From NCBI GenBank assembly GCA_012031415.1, contig JAAUTN010000026.1:1-36037 (forward strand): a stretch of 36,037 nt of DNA, written 5' to 3'. Positions 25,715 to 34,109 of the stretch are shown piece by piece. Both the position numbers and the translations under genes were made by a program. This DNA comes from Leptolyngbyaceae cyanobacterium SM1_4_3 (GTDB lineage Bacteria > Cyanobacteriota > Cyanobacteriia > Elainellales > Elainellaceae). Under the pieces are notes generated by a model. That model saw only the letters and a program-made list of their open reading frames with translations, did no database searches and had not been told where the DNA came from. Numbering within the stretch: position 1 is the first letter of the stretch; each line of letters opens with the position of its first letter.

Positions 25715-26590
25715 CTACCCCTGGCTGGCTTCCTCAGCGCTGTCTCTTGCGGCTGAGCAGTCCTGATTTCTGCCAGTTGCGCGGCTATCGGCGCGGCAAG
25801 CCTCCCAGGCAATTTGACCCGCCAGGTTAGGAAGCAGTTGAGTTTGCCTTGCTAACGCCTGCTGAAAGAAAACCAGACTTTCCTGGTCTCTTTCCTGCTG
25901 CACCAAGATTTGGGCTTTGAGATAGAGCAGGTCGGGGTTGTCAGGAGTTGCTTGCAGTGCTTGCTCAACGGCTACCATTGCCTCTTCTTGTCGATCTAGA
26001 TCGCGGTAGGCGATCGCAATTCCCCGCTGCGCCAGATATTCAGGAGCCGCATAGTTCTCTAGCCGTTCAATGGCTTGAGCCGGGTCGGAAAAAGGCAAAT
26101 TCACCGCCAGCATCAAATCCATATAGCCCTTCACCAGATTTAGCTCTGGATCGAGGGGATCAATCTCTTCCGCCTCCTTGAGGCTGTCAAACACCAGTTG
26201 CAGTTTACTGAGTGCGGTTGGTGTGCCTCTAACAACTCCCTGAATGGTAAGCGTATGGGCACCTTCCAGGAAATGACCAGCGGCGACGTAGATATTTCCC
26301 CGCAGTGGGTCAGAGGCGATCAGCCGCTCAGCCGCTTCACGGGTCAGGGTCGCATTCTCTGCCATCGCGTCCAGATCTTCGTTCATGTAAGCCAGAGAAG
26401 CTTTCATAGCATAGGCAAGCGGTTCATCGGTTTCAACCGACTGGAGCAACTGTTCCGCTGAACGATAGTTTCCTTGCTCAAACAGAGCATTGAAAGCAGC
26501 TTCGGTCTGGTCGTCGATCGCACGGGGATTGCTGGCTCTGAAAGGGTCGCCCGCTAGCGTTGGAGTCGCCCCTAGTGTGGCGATCGCCAT
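25715..26590 (-). CDS. Secreted TPR-repeat protein (Sll0314/Alr1548-like)
   Basis: This 291-codon frame encodes a helical repeat protein with TPR units (about 30-80, 160-240: QAIERLENYAAPEYLAQRG, EAMVAVEQALQATPDNPDLL). It resembles the cyanobacterial Sll0314/Alr1548 TPR family. The first ATG (26590) gives only MAIATLGATPTLA before the likely cleavage site AGDP, too short for a signal peptide. The same frame upstream reads RRFKRTIVRQAAAAIAGA, exactly the missing basic and hydrophobic part, but has no ATG, GTG or TTG before its stop at 26731. One base less in the A9 run (26703-26711) would connect it to ATG 26723. The true start is therefore probably 26723. The role is unknown. Confidence 0.75.
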   Translation of the reverse strand: MAIATLGATPTLAGDPFRASNPRAIDDQTEAAFNALFEQGNYRSAEQLLQSVETDEPLAYAMKASLAYMNEDLDAMAENATLTREAAERLIASDPLRGNIYVAAGHFLEGAHTLTIQGVVRGTPTALSKLQLVFDSLKEAEEIDPLDPELNLVKGYMDLMLAVNLPFSDPAQAIERLENYAAPEYLAQRGIAIAYRDLDRQEEAMVAVEQALQATPDNPDLLYLKAQILVQQERDQESLVFFQQALARQTQLLPNLAGQIAWEACRADSRATGRNQDCSAARDSAEEASQG

Positions 26591-26974
26591 TGCTCCCGCG
26601 ATCGCAGCCGCCGCTTGTCTAACAATTGTTCGCTTAAATCTTCGCAGTCCTGTAGCTTGGTGGGATTGCGAAGGCTGTGATTGCGAAGGCTGTAGTTGCG
26701 ATAAAAAAAAACACTGTAGGCATTTCAGTCACAAATAGCTTCAATAGGGTCATGGAGCGGGAAGAGAGTCAAAACTGTTCTAAGGATGCTTCAGGTGATG
26801 TGAACTTTGGGTCATCTCTCAAAAGCGTATATCTCAAAGGTTAAGGGAATTTTGAGGACATCGACTATGACGCGATCGCCCTCAAGGGGTTCCTACCTCT
26901 AGTTGCCATTTTGATCAGGTTTTTAAATTCGTAGACTAGTATAAGAATCACGTCACTGCTTGCCTGACTGCGTA
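26591..26974. other. Divergent intergenic region with tandem 15-mer
   Basis: This 384-base region separates the TPR frame from the ECF ATPase. Its left part is probably the signal-peptide code of the TPR gene and contains two perfect copies of a 15-mer, GATTGCGAAGGCTGT (26664-26693), plus a partial third, read as QPSQS repeats. The right part is AT-rich and likely carries both promoters; no specific motif stands out. Confidence 0.5.
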
Positions 26975-27643
26975 ATGCTCTATCTTAGAAATCTGGTCTA
27001 TCATCCCGCTGCAACTCCAACCGCAATTCTTAAATCAATCAACTTAGAGTTAGCGCCCAAACAGATGGGATTGGTAATTGGCCCAAGCGGATCTGGCAAA
27101 AGTACGCTACTCGAAATCTTGGCAGGTTTGGCACAAAAGACCTCTGGCGCAATTCACTGGCGCAGCCAAGAACTCACACCCGAACATTTGCAGCAATTGG
27201 GCGGACTGGTTTTTCAGTTTCCAGAACGACACTTTTGCGGCAGCACGATTCTGGACGAACTGCGGCTGGGTCATCCCGAATTAGGCAAAGAGCGGATTGA
27301 GCAAGCCCTTCAGCAAGTTGGGTTAGCCCACCTGCCGCTGAAAACTTCGCCTCACTCGCTCAGTGGCGGACAGCAGCGACGCTTGGCTCTGGCAGTCCAG
27401 TTGATTCGTCAGCCCTATCTGCTGCTGCTAGATGAACCCACAGCAGGACTAGATTGGTCGATGCGTCAACAGTTGGTGAGCCTGCTGGCAAGGCTAAAGC
27501 AGGACTGGAGTTTGCTAATTGTCACGCACGATGCGGGGGATCTGCTGGCGATCGCAGACCAGTGCTGGACGCTCAATCATGGAGAGTTGGCTCCGGCAGA
27601 TCCAGCAAAACTGGCGATCGGTAGACCGCAAACAGTGAGGTAG
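26975..27643 (+). CDS. ECF/CbiO-type ABC transporter ATPase
   Basis: This ATPase of about 222 residues has Walker A GPSGSGKST, the Q-loop FQFPERHFCG characteristic of energy-coupling factor/cobalt-type ATPases, signature LSGGQQRR and Walker B LLLLDEPTAGLD. It would power uptake of a vitamin or metal with an S and a T component, but neither is encoded nearby. I start at ATG 26975 (MLYLRNL); the frame also opens at TTG 26960. It lies 45 bases upstream of rsmG on the same strand. Confidence 0.85.
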   Translation: MLYLRNLVYHPAATPTAILKSINLELAPKQMGLVIGPSGSGKSTLLEILAGLAQKTSGAIHWRSQELTPEHLQQLGGLVFQFPERHFCGSTILDELRLGHPELGKERIEQALQQVGLAHLPLKTSPHSLSGGQQRRLALAVQLIRQPYLLLLDEPTAGLDWSMRQQLVSLLARLKQDWSLLIVTHDAGDLLAIADQCWTLNHGELAPADPAKLAIGRPQTVR

Positions 27644-27649
27644 GGGAAG

Positions 27650-27677
27650 GATGAGGAATGAGGAATGAGGGATGAAG
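27650..27677 (+). repeat. Heptamer array (GATGAGG) upstream of rsmG
   Basis: Four heptamers, GATGAGG/AATGAGG with one variant, occupy the space between the ABC stop and the rsmG start. They are the reverse complement of the CCTCATC array inside rsmG (27927-27954), so the two can pair in one transcript. Confidence 0.65.
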
Positions 27678-27688
27678 GGGAAGGCAAA

Positions 27689-28453
27689 ATGATTTTGCCT
27701 GAGATGAGTGAGTTGTGGCAGGAGACGCTGGGTTGGCAGCCGGATGAGCAACAGCAGACGAAGTTTCAGCGGCTTTATGAGTTAATTTTGGCAGGCAACC
27801 AGAAGCTAAACCTGACTCGGATTACAGCACCTCAAGAATTCTGGGAAAAGCACCTGTGGGACTCCCTTCGAGGTGTCGCTTTTTTGTTAAAAGATGAAAA
27901 CAAACCTCCACTGGATGAACTAACTTCCTCATCCCTCATCCCTCATCCCTCATCCTTTCAACTGCAAGTTCTCGATATTGGTACTGGAGCAGGTTTCCCC
28001 GGACTGCCTGTGGCGATCGCTCTCCCCCAAACAACCGTCACTCTACTCGACTCAACCCGCAAAAAAATTGCTTTTCTGGATACCCTAATTCCTGAGCTGG
28101 CTGTTGAGAATGTGAAAACGTGGGTAGGGCGGGCAGAGCAATTGAGGGGCGATCGCCAACACCGGGAGCAGTATAATTTGGCGCTAATCAGAGCCGTTGG
28201 TTCTGCCGCAGCCTGTGCTGAATACGCCTTGCCGCTGTTGAAACCTGGCGGTTCAGCCATTCTCTATCGGGGACAGTGGACAGAGGCAGAAGCAAAAGAG
28301 TTGGCTCAAACGGCTGAGCGATTTCACAGCAAACTCAATGCGGTTGAGGAATTTACTACGCCGTTAACCCAAAGCATTCGTCATTGCATCACGCTACAAA
28401 AGGTTAAAACAGTAGGCTGGGTGAAGCCTTCCTCGGTTTTATTCTTGAGATGA
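27689..28453 (+). CDS. rsmG: 16S rRNA (guanine527-N7)-methyltransferase RsmG
   Basis: RsmG (GidB) methylates N7 of G527 in 16S rRNA using SAM. Clear landmarks are NQKLNLTRI, FWEKHLWDSL, the SAM-binding VLDIGTGAGFPGLPVAI and LIRAVGSAA. The start is ATG 27689 with GGGGAAGG (27677-27684) upstream; the frame also opens at ATG 27665. Between the WDSLRGVAFLL and LQVLDIG segments there is an unusual insert of about 24 residues, ending SSSLIPHPSSFQ, encoded by a CCTCATC heptamer array (27927-27954). The insert is in frame and sits in a loop position, so activity may be kept. Followed by purE after 60 bases. Confidence 0.94.
   Translation: MILPEMSELWQETLGWQPDEQQQTKFQRLYELILAGNQKLNLTRITAPQEFWEKHLWDSLRGVAFLLKDENKPPLDELTSSSLIPHPSSFQLQVLDIGTGAGFPGLPVAIALPQTTVTLLDSTRKKIAFLDTLIPELAVENVKTWVGRAEQLRGDRQHREQYNLALIRAVGSAAACAEYALPLLKPGGSAILYRGQWTEAEAKELAQTAERFHSKLNAVEEFTTPLTQSIRHCITLQKVKTVGWVKPSSVLFLR
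27927..27954. repeat. Heptamer STRR array inside rsmG
   Basis: Four perfect tandem copies of CCTCATC lie inside the rsmG coding sequence and encode the Ser/Pro part of its insert. Because four copies total 28 bases, copy-number changes that are not multiples of three would shift the frame. Confidence 0.8.
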
Positions 28454-28513
28454 ATTGCTTTATGAACCTCCTTCCCCCTTCCCTCTTCCGCCCTCCCCCT
28501 ATCTTTTTCAATC

Positions 28514-29032
28514 ATGGCCCAGGCAACCATTGGCATCATTATGGGCAGCGATTCCGACCTGCCGACTATGCAAGAGGCGATCGCCATTTGCGAAGAATTT
28601 GAGATTCCTTGCGAAGTGGCGATCGTTTCCGCCCATCGCACGCCCGAACGCATGGTGGACTATGCAAAACAGGCTCACTTGCGCGGACTCAAAGTGATCA
28701 TTGCGGGGGCGGGTGGTGCCGCTCATTTGCCGGGAATGGTGGCCGCGCTAACGCCGCTGCCTGTGATTGGTGTACCCGTCGCCAGTCGTCACCTTCAGGG
28801 AGTCGATTCGCTTTACTCGATTGTGCAGATGCCTGCTGGAATTCCCGTTGCGACAGTGGCGATCGGCAATGCCAAAAATGCTGGACTGCTAGCCGTACAA
28901 ATCCTCGCTAGCCATCAGCCCGACCTGCTAGAAAAAGTGCAGCGCTATCGGCAGAATTTGAACAACCTGGTAATGGACAAACAAGCTAGGTTAGATGAGA
29001 TAGGCTATCGACAATACCTAGCAGAATCTTGA
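28514..29032 (+). CDS. purE: 5-(carboxyamino)imidazole ribonucleotide mutase PurE
   Basis: PurE class I converts N5-CAIR to CAIR in purine synthesis. The 172-residue sequence has GSDSDLPTM (12-20), [20 protein letters not shown], and the [10 protein letters not shown] strand. Length and motifs are canonical. It follows rsmG by 60 bases, which include a C-rich tract (28470-28500), and the M61 peptidase gene starts 9 bases after its stop, so purE and the peptidase are probably co-transcribed. Confidence 0.97.
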   Translation: MAQATIGIIMGSDSDLPTMQEAIAICEEFEIPCEVAIVSAHRTPERMVDYAKQAHLRGLKVIIAGAGGAAHLPGMVAALTPLPVIGVPVASRHLQGVDSLYSIVQMPAGIPVATVAIGNAKNAGLLAVQILASHQPDLLEKVQRYRQNLNNLVMDKQARLDEIGYRQYLAES

Positions 29033-29041
29033 AGACGCGAC

Positions 29042-30826
29042 ATGACAGAAGCTACTCAAATCCGCCCTGCTGCCAAGCCCACCGCAATGACAATTCACTA
29101 TCAGGTGGCAATGCCGCAGCCTGAAACCCACCTGTTTGAAATCACGCTTCAGATCAAAGGTTGGCAGTCAGATGTACTGGATTTGAAAATGCCTGTCTGG
29201 ACACCGGGATCATACCTGGTGCGAGAATATGCCAGACACCTTCAAGATTTCAGCGCCGAAATACCTGATTCAGCCAAGCCGCTTAACTGCCAAAAGCAAA
29301 GCAAAAACCACTGGCAGATTACAACGGCAAATACGCCAGACATCATCGTGCGCTACCGCGTTTTTGCGAATGAGCTATCGGTGCGAACTAATCACCTGGA
29401 CGCAACGCACGGTTACTTTAATCCAGCGGCTACTTTCTTTTATTTGCCTGGATTTGAGCATCAGCCAATTCAAGTCACGATTATTCCACCTAGACCAGAC
29501 TGGCAAGTTTCCACGCCCCTTCCTGCTGCTTCAGGGGCGAATACCTTTGTCGCGGCTGACTTTGACACGCTGGTAGACAGTCCATTTGAGGTGGGCAAGC
29601 AGCAAGTGTATGAGTTTGAGGTGTTAGGCAAGCCCCATGCGATCGCCATTTGGGGACAGGGTAACGCTGAGCCAGAGCGAATTGTTGAAGATACGCGCAA
29701 AATCATTCAGGTTGAGGCAGATCTGTTTGAGGGATTGCCTTACGATCGCTACCTTTTCCTCTTGCATCTCTCGGCTCAGGGCTTTGGCGGACTGGAACAC
29801 AAAGATTCCTGCTCACTCAACTATCCCCGCCTCGGCTTCCGATCGCCAGAACGATACAACCGCTTCATGCAGTTGGTTGCTCACGAATTCTTTCACCTGT
29901 GGAATGTGAAGCGCATTCGCCCCAAAGCCCTAGAGGTGTTTGACTACGAGGCAGAAAACTACACCCCTTCCCTCTGGTTTAGCGAAGGTACAACGAGCTA
30001 TTACGATCGCCTCCTCCCCCTTCGAGCAGGCATTTACGATGTCTCTTTCTTCATCAAGGAACTGAGCAAAGGCATTACTCGCTTTCTGCAAACTCCCGGT
30101 CGCCTGGTACAGCCTTTGGGCGAATCGAGCTTTGATGCCTGGATTAAGCTTTACCGCCGCGATGCTCACAGCGATAATGTGCAGATTTCCTATTATCTCA
30201 AGGGCGAAATGGTGTCGCTGCTGCTGGATTTGCTGATTCGGGCAAAGCATGGAAATGGGCGATCGCTCGACCAGGTAATGCGCCAAATGTGGACTCAGTT
30301 TGGCAAATCTGAAACAGGTTTCACCCCTGAGCAGCTTCAGTTTGTGATCGAATCGGTTGCCGAAACCGACCTATCCGATTTCTTCCAGCGCTTCCTCAAC
30401 ACCACCGAAGAATTGCCGTTTAACCCATACCTGGAACCCTTTGGACTTCAGCTTTGTGCTGAAGGTGAAGATGAACAGCCGCCTTTCCTGGGAATGACTG
30501 TGAAGACAGAAGGCGGACGGGAAATGATCAAGTTTGTCGAAGCAGATTCTCCAGTGCAGCAGGCAGGCGTTGATCCGGGGGATGAACTGTTGGCGATCGA
30601 TGGCTTGCGGGTGACGGCTGAGCAATTGGGCGATCGCCTCAAAGACTATCAGCCCAACCAGGTAATTCACCTCACCTTCTTCCATCAGGATGAACTGAAA
30701 ACGCATCCCGTTCGGCTGGCAGCACCCCGCCCCTCGCGCTATCAGCTTAATACGATCGACAAGCCTTCAAAGGCGCAGCAAGAAAACTTTTTGGGCTGGC
30801 TCGGTGCATCCTTAAAAGACATCTGA
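29042..30826 (+). CDS. M61-family metallopeptidase with PDZ domain
   Basis: This 594-residue glycyl-aminopeptidase-type M61 protein has zinc site HEFFH (281-285) and the third ligand Glu in WFSEGTTSYYD (E315), in the order of M1/M61 gluzincins. An N-terminal beta domain (about 15-200) precedes the catalytic part, and a PDZ domain (about 485-575: FLGMTVKTEGG, VQQAGVDPGDELLAIDGL) follows. No signal peptide is visible, so the enzyme is likely cytoplasmic. Substrate unknown. It is co-directional with purE (9-base gap), and a perfect hairpin 8 bases after its stop probably ends the transcript. Confidence 0.92.
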   Translation: MTEATQIRPAAKPTAMTIHYQVAMPQPETHLFEITLQIKGWQSDVLDLKMPVWTPGSYLVREYARHLQDFSAEIPDSAKPLNCQKQSKNHWQITTANTPDIIVRYRVFANELSVRTNHLDATHGYFNPAATFFYLPGFEHQPIQVTIIPPRPDWQVSTPLPAASGANTFVAADFDTLVDSPFEVGKQQVYEFEVLGKPHAIAIWGQGNAEPERIVEDTRKIIQVEADLFEGLPYDRYLFLLHLSAQGFGGLEHKDSCSLNYPRLGFRSPERYNRFMQLVAHEFFHLWNVKRIRPKALEVFDYEAENYTPSLWFSEGTTSYYDRLLPLRAGIYDVSFFIKELSKGITRFLQTPGRLVQPLGESSFDAWIKLYRRDAHSDNVQISYYLKGEMVSLLLDLLIRAKHGNGRSLDQVMRQMWTQFGKSETGFTPEQLQFVIESVAETDLSDFFQRFLNTTEELPFNPYLEPFGLQLCAEGEDEQPPFLGMTVKTEGGREMIKFVEADSPVQQAGVDPGDELLAIDGLRVTAEQLGDRLKDYQPNQVIHLTFFHQDELKTHPVRLAAPRPSRYQLNTIDKPSKAQQENFLGWLGASLKDI

Positions 30827-30834
30827 GGAGGGCA

Positions 30835-30867
30835 AGGTCTGCGACTTCTCAAAGAAGTCGCAGACCT
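30835..30867. terminator. Perfect 15-bp hairpin between convergent genes
   Basis: AGGTCTGCGACTTCT pairs perfectly with AGAAGTCGCAGACCT around CAA, 8 bases after the M61 stop and 8 before the Uma2 stop on the other strand. A TTTGT run follows on the plus strand. Nearly identical to the hairpin after nth (14208-14240), with a compensated pair change. Confidence 0.7.
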
Positions 30868-30875
30868 TTGTCCCC

Positions 30876-31469
30876 TTAACCTTGCCCAAATGCTAGAACT
30901 TGAGCAGCACTCAGGTCAAACCCAGGAATTACTGTTGACTTAATTGGATTATCGTCTGTGTAAACAGTGTCTTCATACTGCCCATTCACCCAGAGACACA
31001 CTGTTATCTGCTGCATTTCTGGGTCGATGATCCAGTATTCTGTAATTTCTCGTGCTGCATACTCTGTGCGCTTGTGGCGATAGTCGCGATCGCGGTTCTC
31101 CGTTCCTGGTGACACCACTTCAACAACTAAAACGGGTGGCAACATATCTTGGGTAACTGTATTGCTCCGTTTTCCTGTTAGAGCCGCATATCCTTCTTCA
31201 CTCAGCACAGTCAAATCTGGCAAACGCACTTTTGCTCGTTTGCCGCTGACCGCGATCTCTATGTCTTTGAGGTTAATTAACACGATCGAAATATGTTTTG
31301 CCAACTCTAACATCAGCAGTTTGGCAAGCTTGCAGTTCTCTGGAGATTCAGTCGGCATTTCAACTAGTTCTCCGTCTACAAGCTCATAGCGCTTATCGGT
31401 GCCATTGTCATAGGTAAGATATTCCTCCATCGTCAGAAATTTGGTGGAACCGGATATAGTCTGCGTCAT
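30876..31469 (-). CDS. Uma2/DUF820-family PD-(D/E)XK protein
   Basis: This 198-residue member of the Uma2 (DUF820) family, very expanded in cyanobacteria, has the restriction-endonuclease-like core: [12 protein letters not shown], then [10 protein letters not shown] with the active-site Asp, and [19 protein letters not shown] with the Glu and Lys, closing with [14 protein letters not shown]. Uma2 proteins are suspected nucleases of uncertain role, possibly linked to transposon-like dispersal. I start at ATG 31469 with GGAGG nine bases upstream; the TTG at 31478 sits too close to that site. Confidence 0.88.
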   Translation of the reverse strand: MTQTISGSTKFLTMEEYLTYDNGTDKRYELVDGELVEMPTESPENCKLAKLLMLELAKHISIVLINLKDIEIAVSGKRAKVRLPDLTVLSEEGYAALTGKRSNTVTQDMLPPVLVVEVVSPGTENRDRDYRHKRTEYAAREITEYWIIDPEMQQITVCLWVNGQYEDTVYTDDNPIKSTVIPGFDLSAAQVLAFGQG

Positions 31470-31805
31470 GGTTGGCAACCTCCACGATTGATACTACCGT
31501 ACTGTAAAAATTAGACAACACGTTAATACAACCTACAGCTTTTTGAGCCTCTCGTGGGATGGGCATCTTGCCCGTCCAAATCAAGCAGGCAAGATGTCTG
31601 CTCCACAGGAAACTAGGGTTTTCTGGAATTCTAGTTGCACATCAATAGTTACTGTCACTGGTGCGGATCACAGCGATCGCCAAGATTCCGGGATTAAATG
31701 GAAATAGCTTAAATTTGTGAAGGGGTTTTGAATTGATTCAGGTTGCACTACTGAGTCAGCGGGCGATTTGGATGATAGCGATCGCCCAATTTACAGTAGG
31801 AAAGC
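31470..31805. other. Divergent intergenic region with a dispersed repeat
   Basis: This 336-base stretch between the Uma2 and cyclase starts holds a palindromic repeat copy (31554-31609) and AT-rich flanks that must contain both promoters. I see no other feature. Confidence 0.5.
31554..31609. repeat. Dispersed palindromic repeat copy (GGGCATCTTGCCC type)
   Basis: GTGGGATGGGCATCTTGCC is followed, after a short spacer, by its partly complementary GGCAAGATGTCTGCTCCAC. Same family as 14994-15026 and 24646-24735. Confidence 0.65.
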
Positions 31806-33866
31806 ATGACAAGACAACGATGGGGCCGCTACCTCAGACAACAGGGGACTGACCTCTGGCAGCGCTTAAAAACTCATCCACCTAGAGAATGGGTGCGGCA
31901 TCTGCAAGCCAGAAGTGCCGAACTTTGGCGATACGTTAGGGCAGACTATTCCGAAGATTGGGTTCATCGCTTCAGGAATCAGCGGGTTAAGGTCGTTGGC
32001 TATCTCAAGACAAACACACCAGACGACTGGCGTGGACATCTTAAGGTACAAAGTGTAGCTTTTCGTCAACATCTGGCGACCCATCCATCCTGGCTACCGG
32101 GGGCAGCGGCAGCGGCAGTTTCGCTGATTTTGTGGCAGATTGGCGTGTGGCAACCCTTAGAGCGGGTGGGTTACAACACACTGTTTAAAGTAAGGCGACT
32201 GTTGCCTCATGAAGGCTGGTCTTCAGAAATCGTGTTGATTGCGATTGACGATGAGAGCTTGAAGGAATACGGTTCGTTTCCCTGGTCACGCGATCGCTAT
32301 ACCCAACTTCTGCAAGCTTTAAAGGCATCTCCTCCAGCAGTCGTCGGCTTCAACATTTTGTTTGCCGAGCCAACGCCCGAAGACGCAGCACTGGCGCAAG
32401 CAATATCAGACAATGGCTCTGTCGTGCTGGCAGTCGGTTGGGATGTCTCAACCGAACCAGTGCCGCTAGTGCCAGAATTTGACCAGGTAGCGGAAACAGG
32501 CCACATTTACAATCCAGTTGAGCCAGACGGCATTACTCGGCAGGTGCCGCTTTACCTGCGGGGAACTTCAGCGGCAGGAACTTCGGCAACGTTTTCGGCT
32601 TTTGGGTTAGTGGTGGTTCGCACCTACAACGAGGGGAGCGATCGCCCCATTCCCCTAATTCAACCCTTACCGAAAGCCGAGGAGCAAAACGCCTGGGTAA
32701 ACTGGCCCGGTTCACGAGAAGACCTGCGCCCATCGACCTATTCTTTTATAGATGTGGTTGAGGGTAGAGTATCGCCCGAATTGTTGGCTGGCAAAATTGT
32801 TCTGGTTGGCCCGACTGCAACCGGACTCAGTTCACTACAAACGCCGTTTGACCAGAATCCGCCTGCCTCCAGTCTGCAACTCCATGCCGCCGTGATTGAT
32901 AACCTATTACAACAGCGGTTTTTGCAGCGATTGCCCTGGTTTGCAGAAGGATTGCTGATTGTCGGTGTGGGAGTGGGTTCTAGTTTAATTCTGGCTTCGC
33001 TGGGGTTTAAGCGGCGAACGGCAATGACGCTGCTCGTGCCGATTAGCTGGGTGGCGATCGCCACGCTCCTATTCACCAGTCAAAACCTATGGATTCCGAT
33101 TGCAGCCCCAGTAGGTTGCTTTTTGCTAGCAGGGGCGGGCATTCAAGTGCGCGACCAGCTTGAAAAGCAGCAAATCATGAGCCTGTTTGTGCGTCACGTT
33201 TCTCCCCAAACCGCTGCTCTAATTTGGCGCAACCGAGCCAGCATCTTTCAACACGGACAGCTTGAAGCTCAAGAACTGATGGCAACCGTGTTGTTTATGG
33301 ACATTCGCAACTTCACCACCATCTCTGAAAATATGTCGCCGCGTGAGGTGCTGAACTGGCTTAATCTCTACCTGGGCACCATGACCAACTGCATCCTCAA
33401 ATATGACGGCGTGGTAGACAAATACATTGGCGATGCAATCATGGCGGTATTTGGCATTCCGCTGCCGCATACGTTAGTGACAGAAATTCAGCAGGATGCG
33501 GTGAATGCAGTCACAGCGGCGATCGCCATGCAAGAGCAGCTTACCCGACTCAACCAAAGACTACAGCAGTCTGGCTTACCCACTATCCAGCATGGCATCG
33601 GCATTCACACAGGCATGGTTGTTGCAGGCAGCGTCGGCAGTCCCCAGCGGCTTAACTATTCCGTCATTGGTGACACTGTGAATATTGCGGCTCGACTAGA
33701 GCGGTTAAACAAAGAGCTTAAGTCCACCAAACCTCACACATTACTCGTCAGCAGCACCACATTTGATTATGTCCATCATCACTTTGCAGGTAGCCCCGTG
33801 CAAACCTTACAGCTTCGAGGTCGCCAGGAACCAACCATTGTCTATGAAATTACAAGTCAACTGTAA
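31806..33866 (+). CDS. CHASE2-domain adenylate cyclase with N-terminal 23-residue repeats
   Basis: This 686-residue class III cyclase makes cAMP and is built of three parts. Residues 6-97 are four tandem units of 23 residues (see the repeat feature). A membrane segment (about 98-118) leads to an extracytoplasmic CHASE2 sensor (about 120-375: IVLIAIDDESLKEYGSFPWSR, PAVVGFNILF). Two or three more membrane segments (about 378-445) precede the catalytic domain (about 490-680). The catalytic Asp pair is D499 in FMDIRNFTT and D543 in KYIGDAIMAVFG. K539 and the D623-T624 pair in VIGDTVNIAARLE point to ATP rather than GTP. CHASE2-cyclases are common in filamentous cyanobacteria. No cAMP receptor is adjacent. 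Confidence 0.93.
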   Translation: MTRQRWGRYLRQQGTDLWQRLKTHPPREWVRHLQARSAELWRYVRADYSEDWVHRFRNQRVKVVGYLKTNTPDDWRGHLKVQSVAFRQHLATHPSWLPGAAAAAVSLILWQIGVWQPLERVGYNTLFKVRRLLPHEGWSSEIVLIAIDDESLKEYGSFPWSRDRYTQLLQALKASPPAVVGFNILFAEPTPEDAALAQAISDNGSVVLAVGWDVSTEPVPLVPEFDQVAETGHIYNPVEPDGITRQVPLYLRGTSAAGTSATFSAFGLVVVRTYNEGSDRPIPLIQPLPKAEEQNAWVNWPGSREDLRPSTYSFIDVVEGRVSPELLAGKIVLVGPTATGLSSLQTPFDQNPPASSLQLHAAVIDNLLQQRFLQRLPWFAEGLLIVGVGVGSSLILASLGFKRRTAMTLLVPISWVAIATLLFTSQNLWIPIAAPVGCFLLAGAGIQVRDQLEKQQIMSLFVRHVSPQTAALIWRNRASIFQHGQLEAQELMATVLFMDIRNFTTISENMSPREVLNWLNLYLGTMTNCILKYDGVVDKYIGDAIMAVFGIPLPHTLVTEIQQDAVNAVTAAIAMQEQLTRLNQRLQQSGLPTIQHGIGIHTGMVVAGSVGSPQRLNYSVIGDTVNIAARLERLNKELKSTKPHTLLVSSTTFDYVHHHFAGSPVQTLQLRGRQEPTIVYEITSQL
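31821..32096 (+). repeat. Four-fold 23-residue repeat in the cyclase N-terminus
   Basis: Residues 6-97 split into units starting at W6, W29, W52 and W75. Each has Trp at position 1, a hydrophobic residue at 5, an aromatic or hydrophobic residue around 12-13, Leu/Val at 16, and the first three end in Pro/Ser plus acidic residues before the next Trp (PPRE, YSED, TPDD). The pattern predicts amphipathic helices on the cytoplasmic side of the first membrane segment. The DNA repeats have diverged, so this is an old protein repeat and not recent DNA slippage. Confidence 0.75.
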
Positions 33867-34109
33867 GTGAGGTAAATATCATAACGAAGCTGTACAGCGG
33901 CGCATAAGAACAGCATAGGTAAGACCTAAAAGGTGGCATGGCTCTTTCACTCCAACTTAAGAAGCTGGCATTTTTGCGTCTTGGTAGTGCAGTGTTAAAA
34001 AGTGCTTGCTTGTGTTGCAATCGTGTTGCTTAGTGCTATCTTAGGTGAAATAGTGTGTCTACCTGCCTGTTCTTACTTACTTGTCAAGGAAGACTCTTAG
34101 TTCTTAATT

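Noticed and set aside
25636-25830. 64-residue plus-strand frame
   Set aside because: It is made largely of the heptamer repeat and antisense of the TPR gene end.
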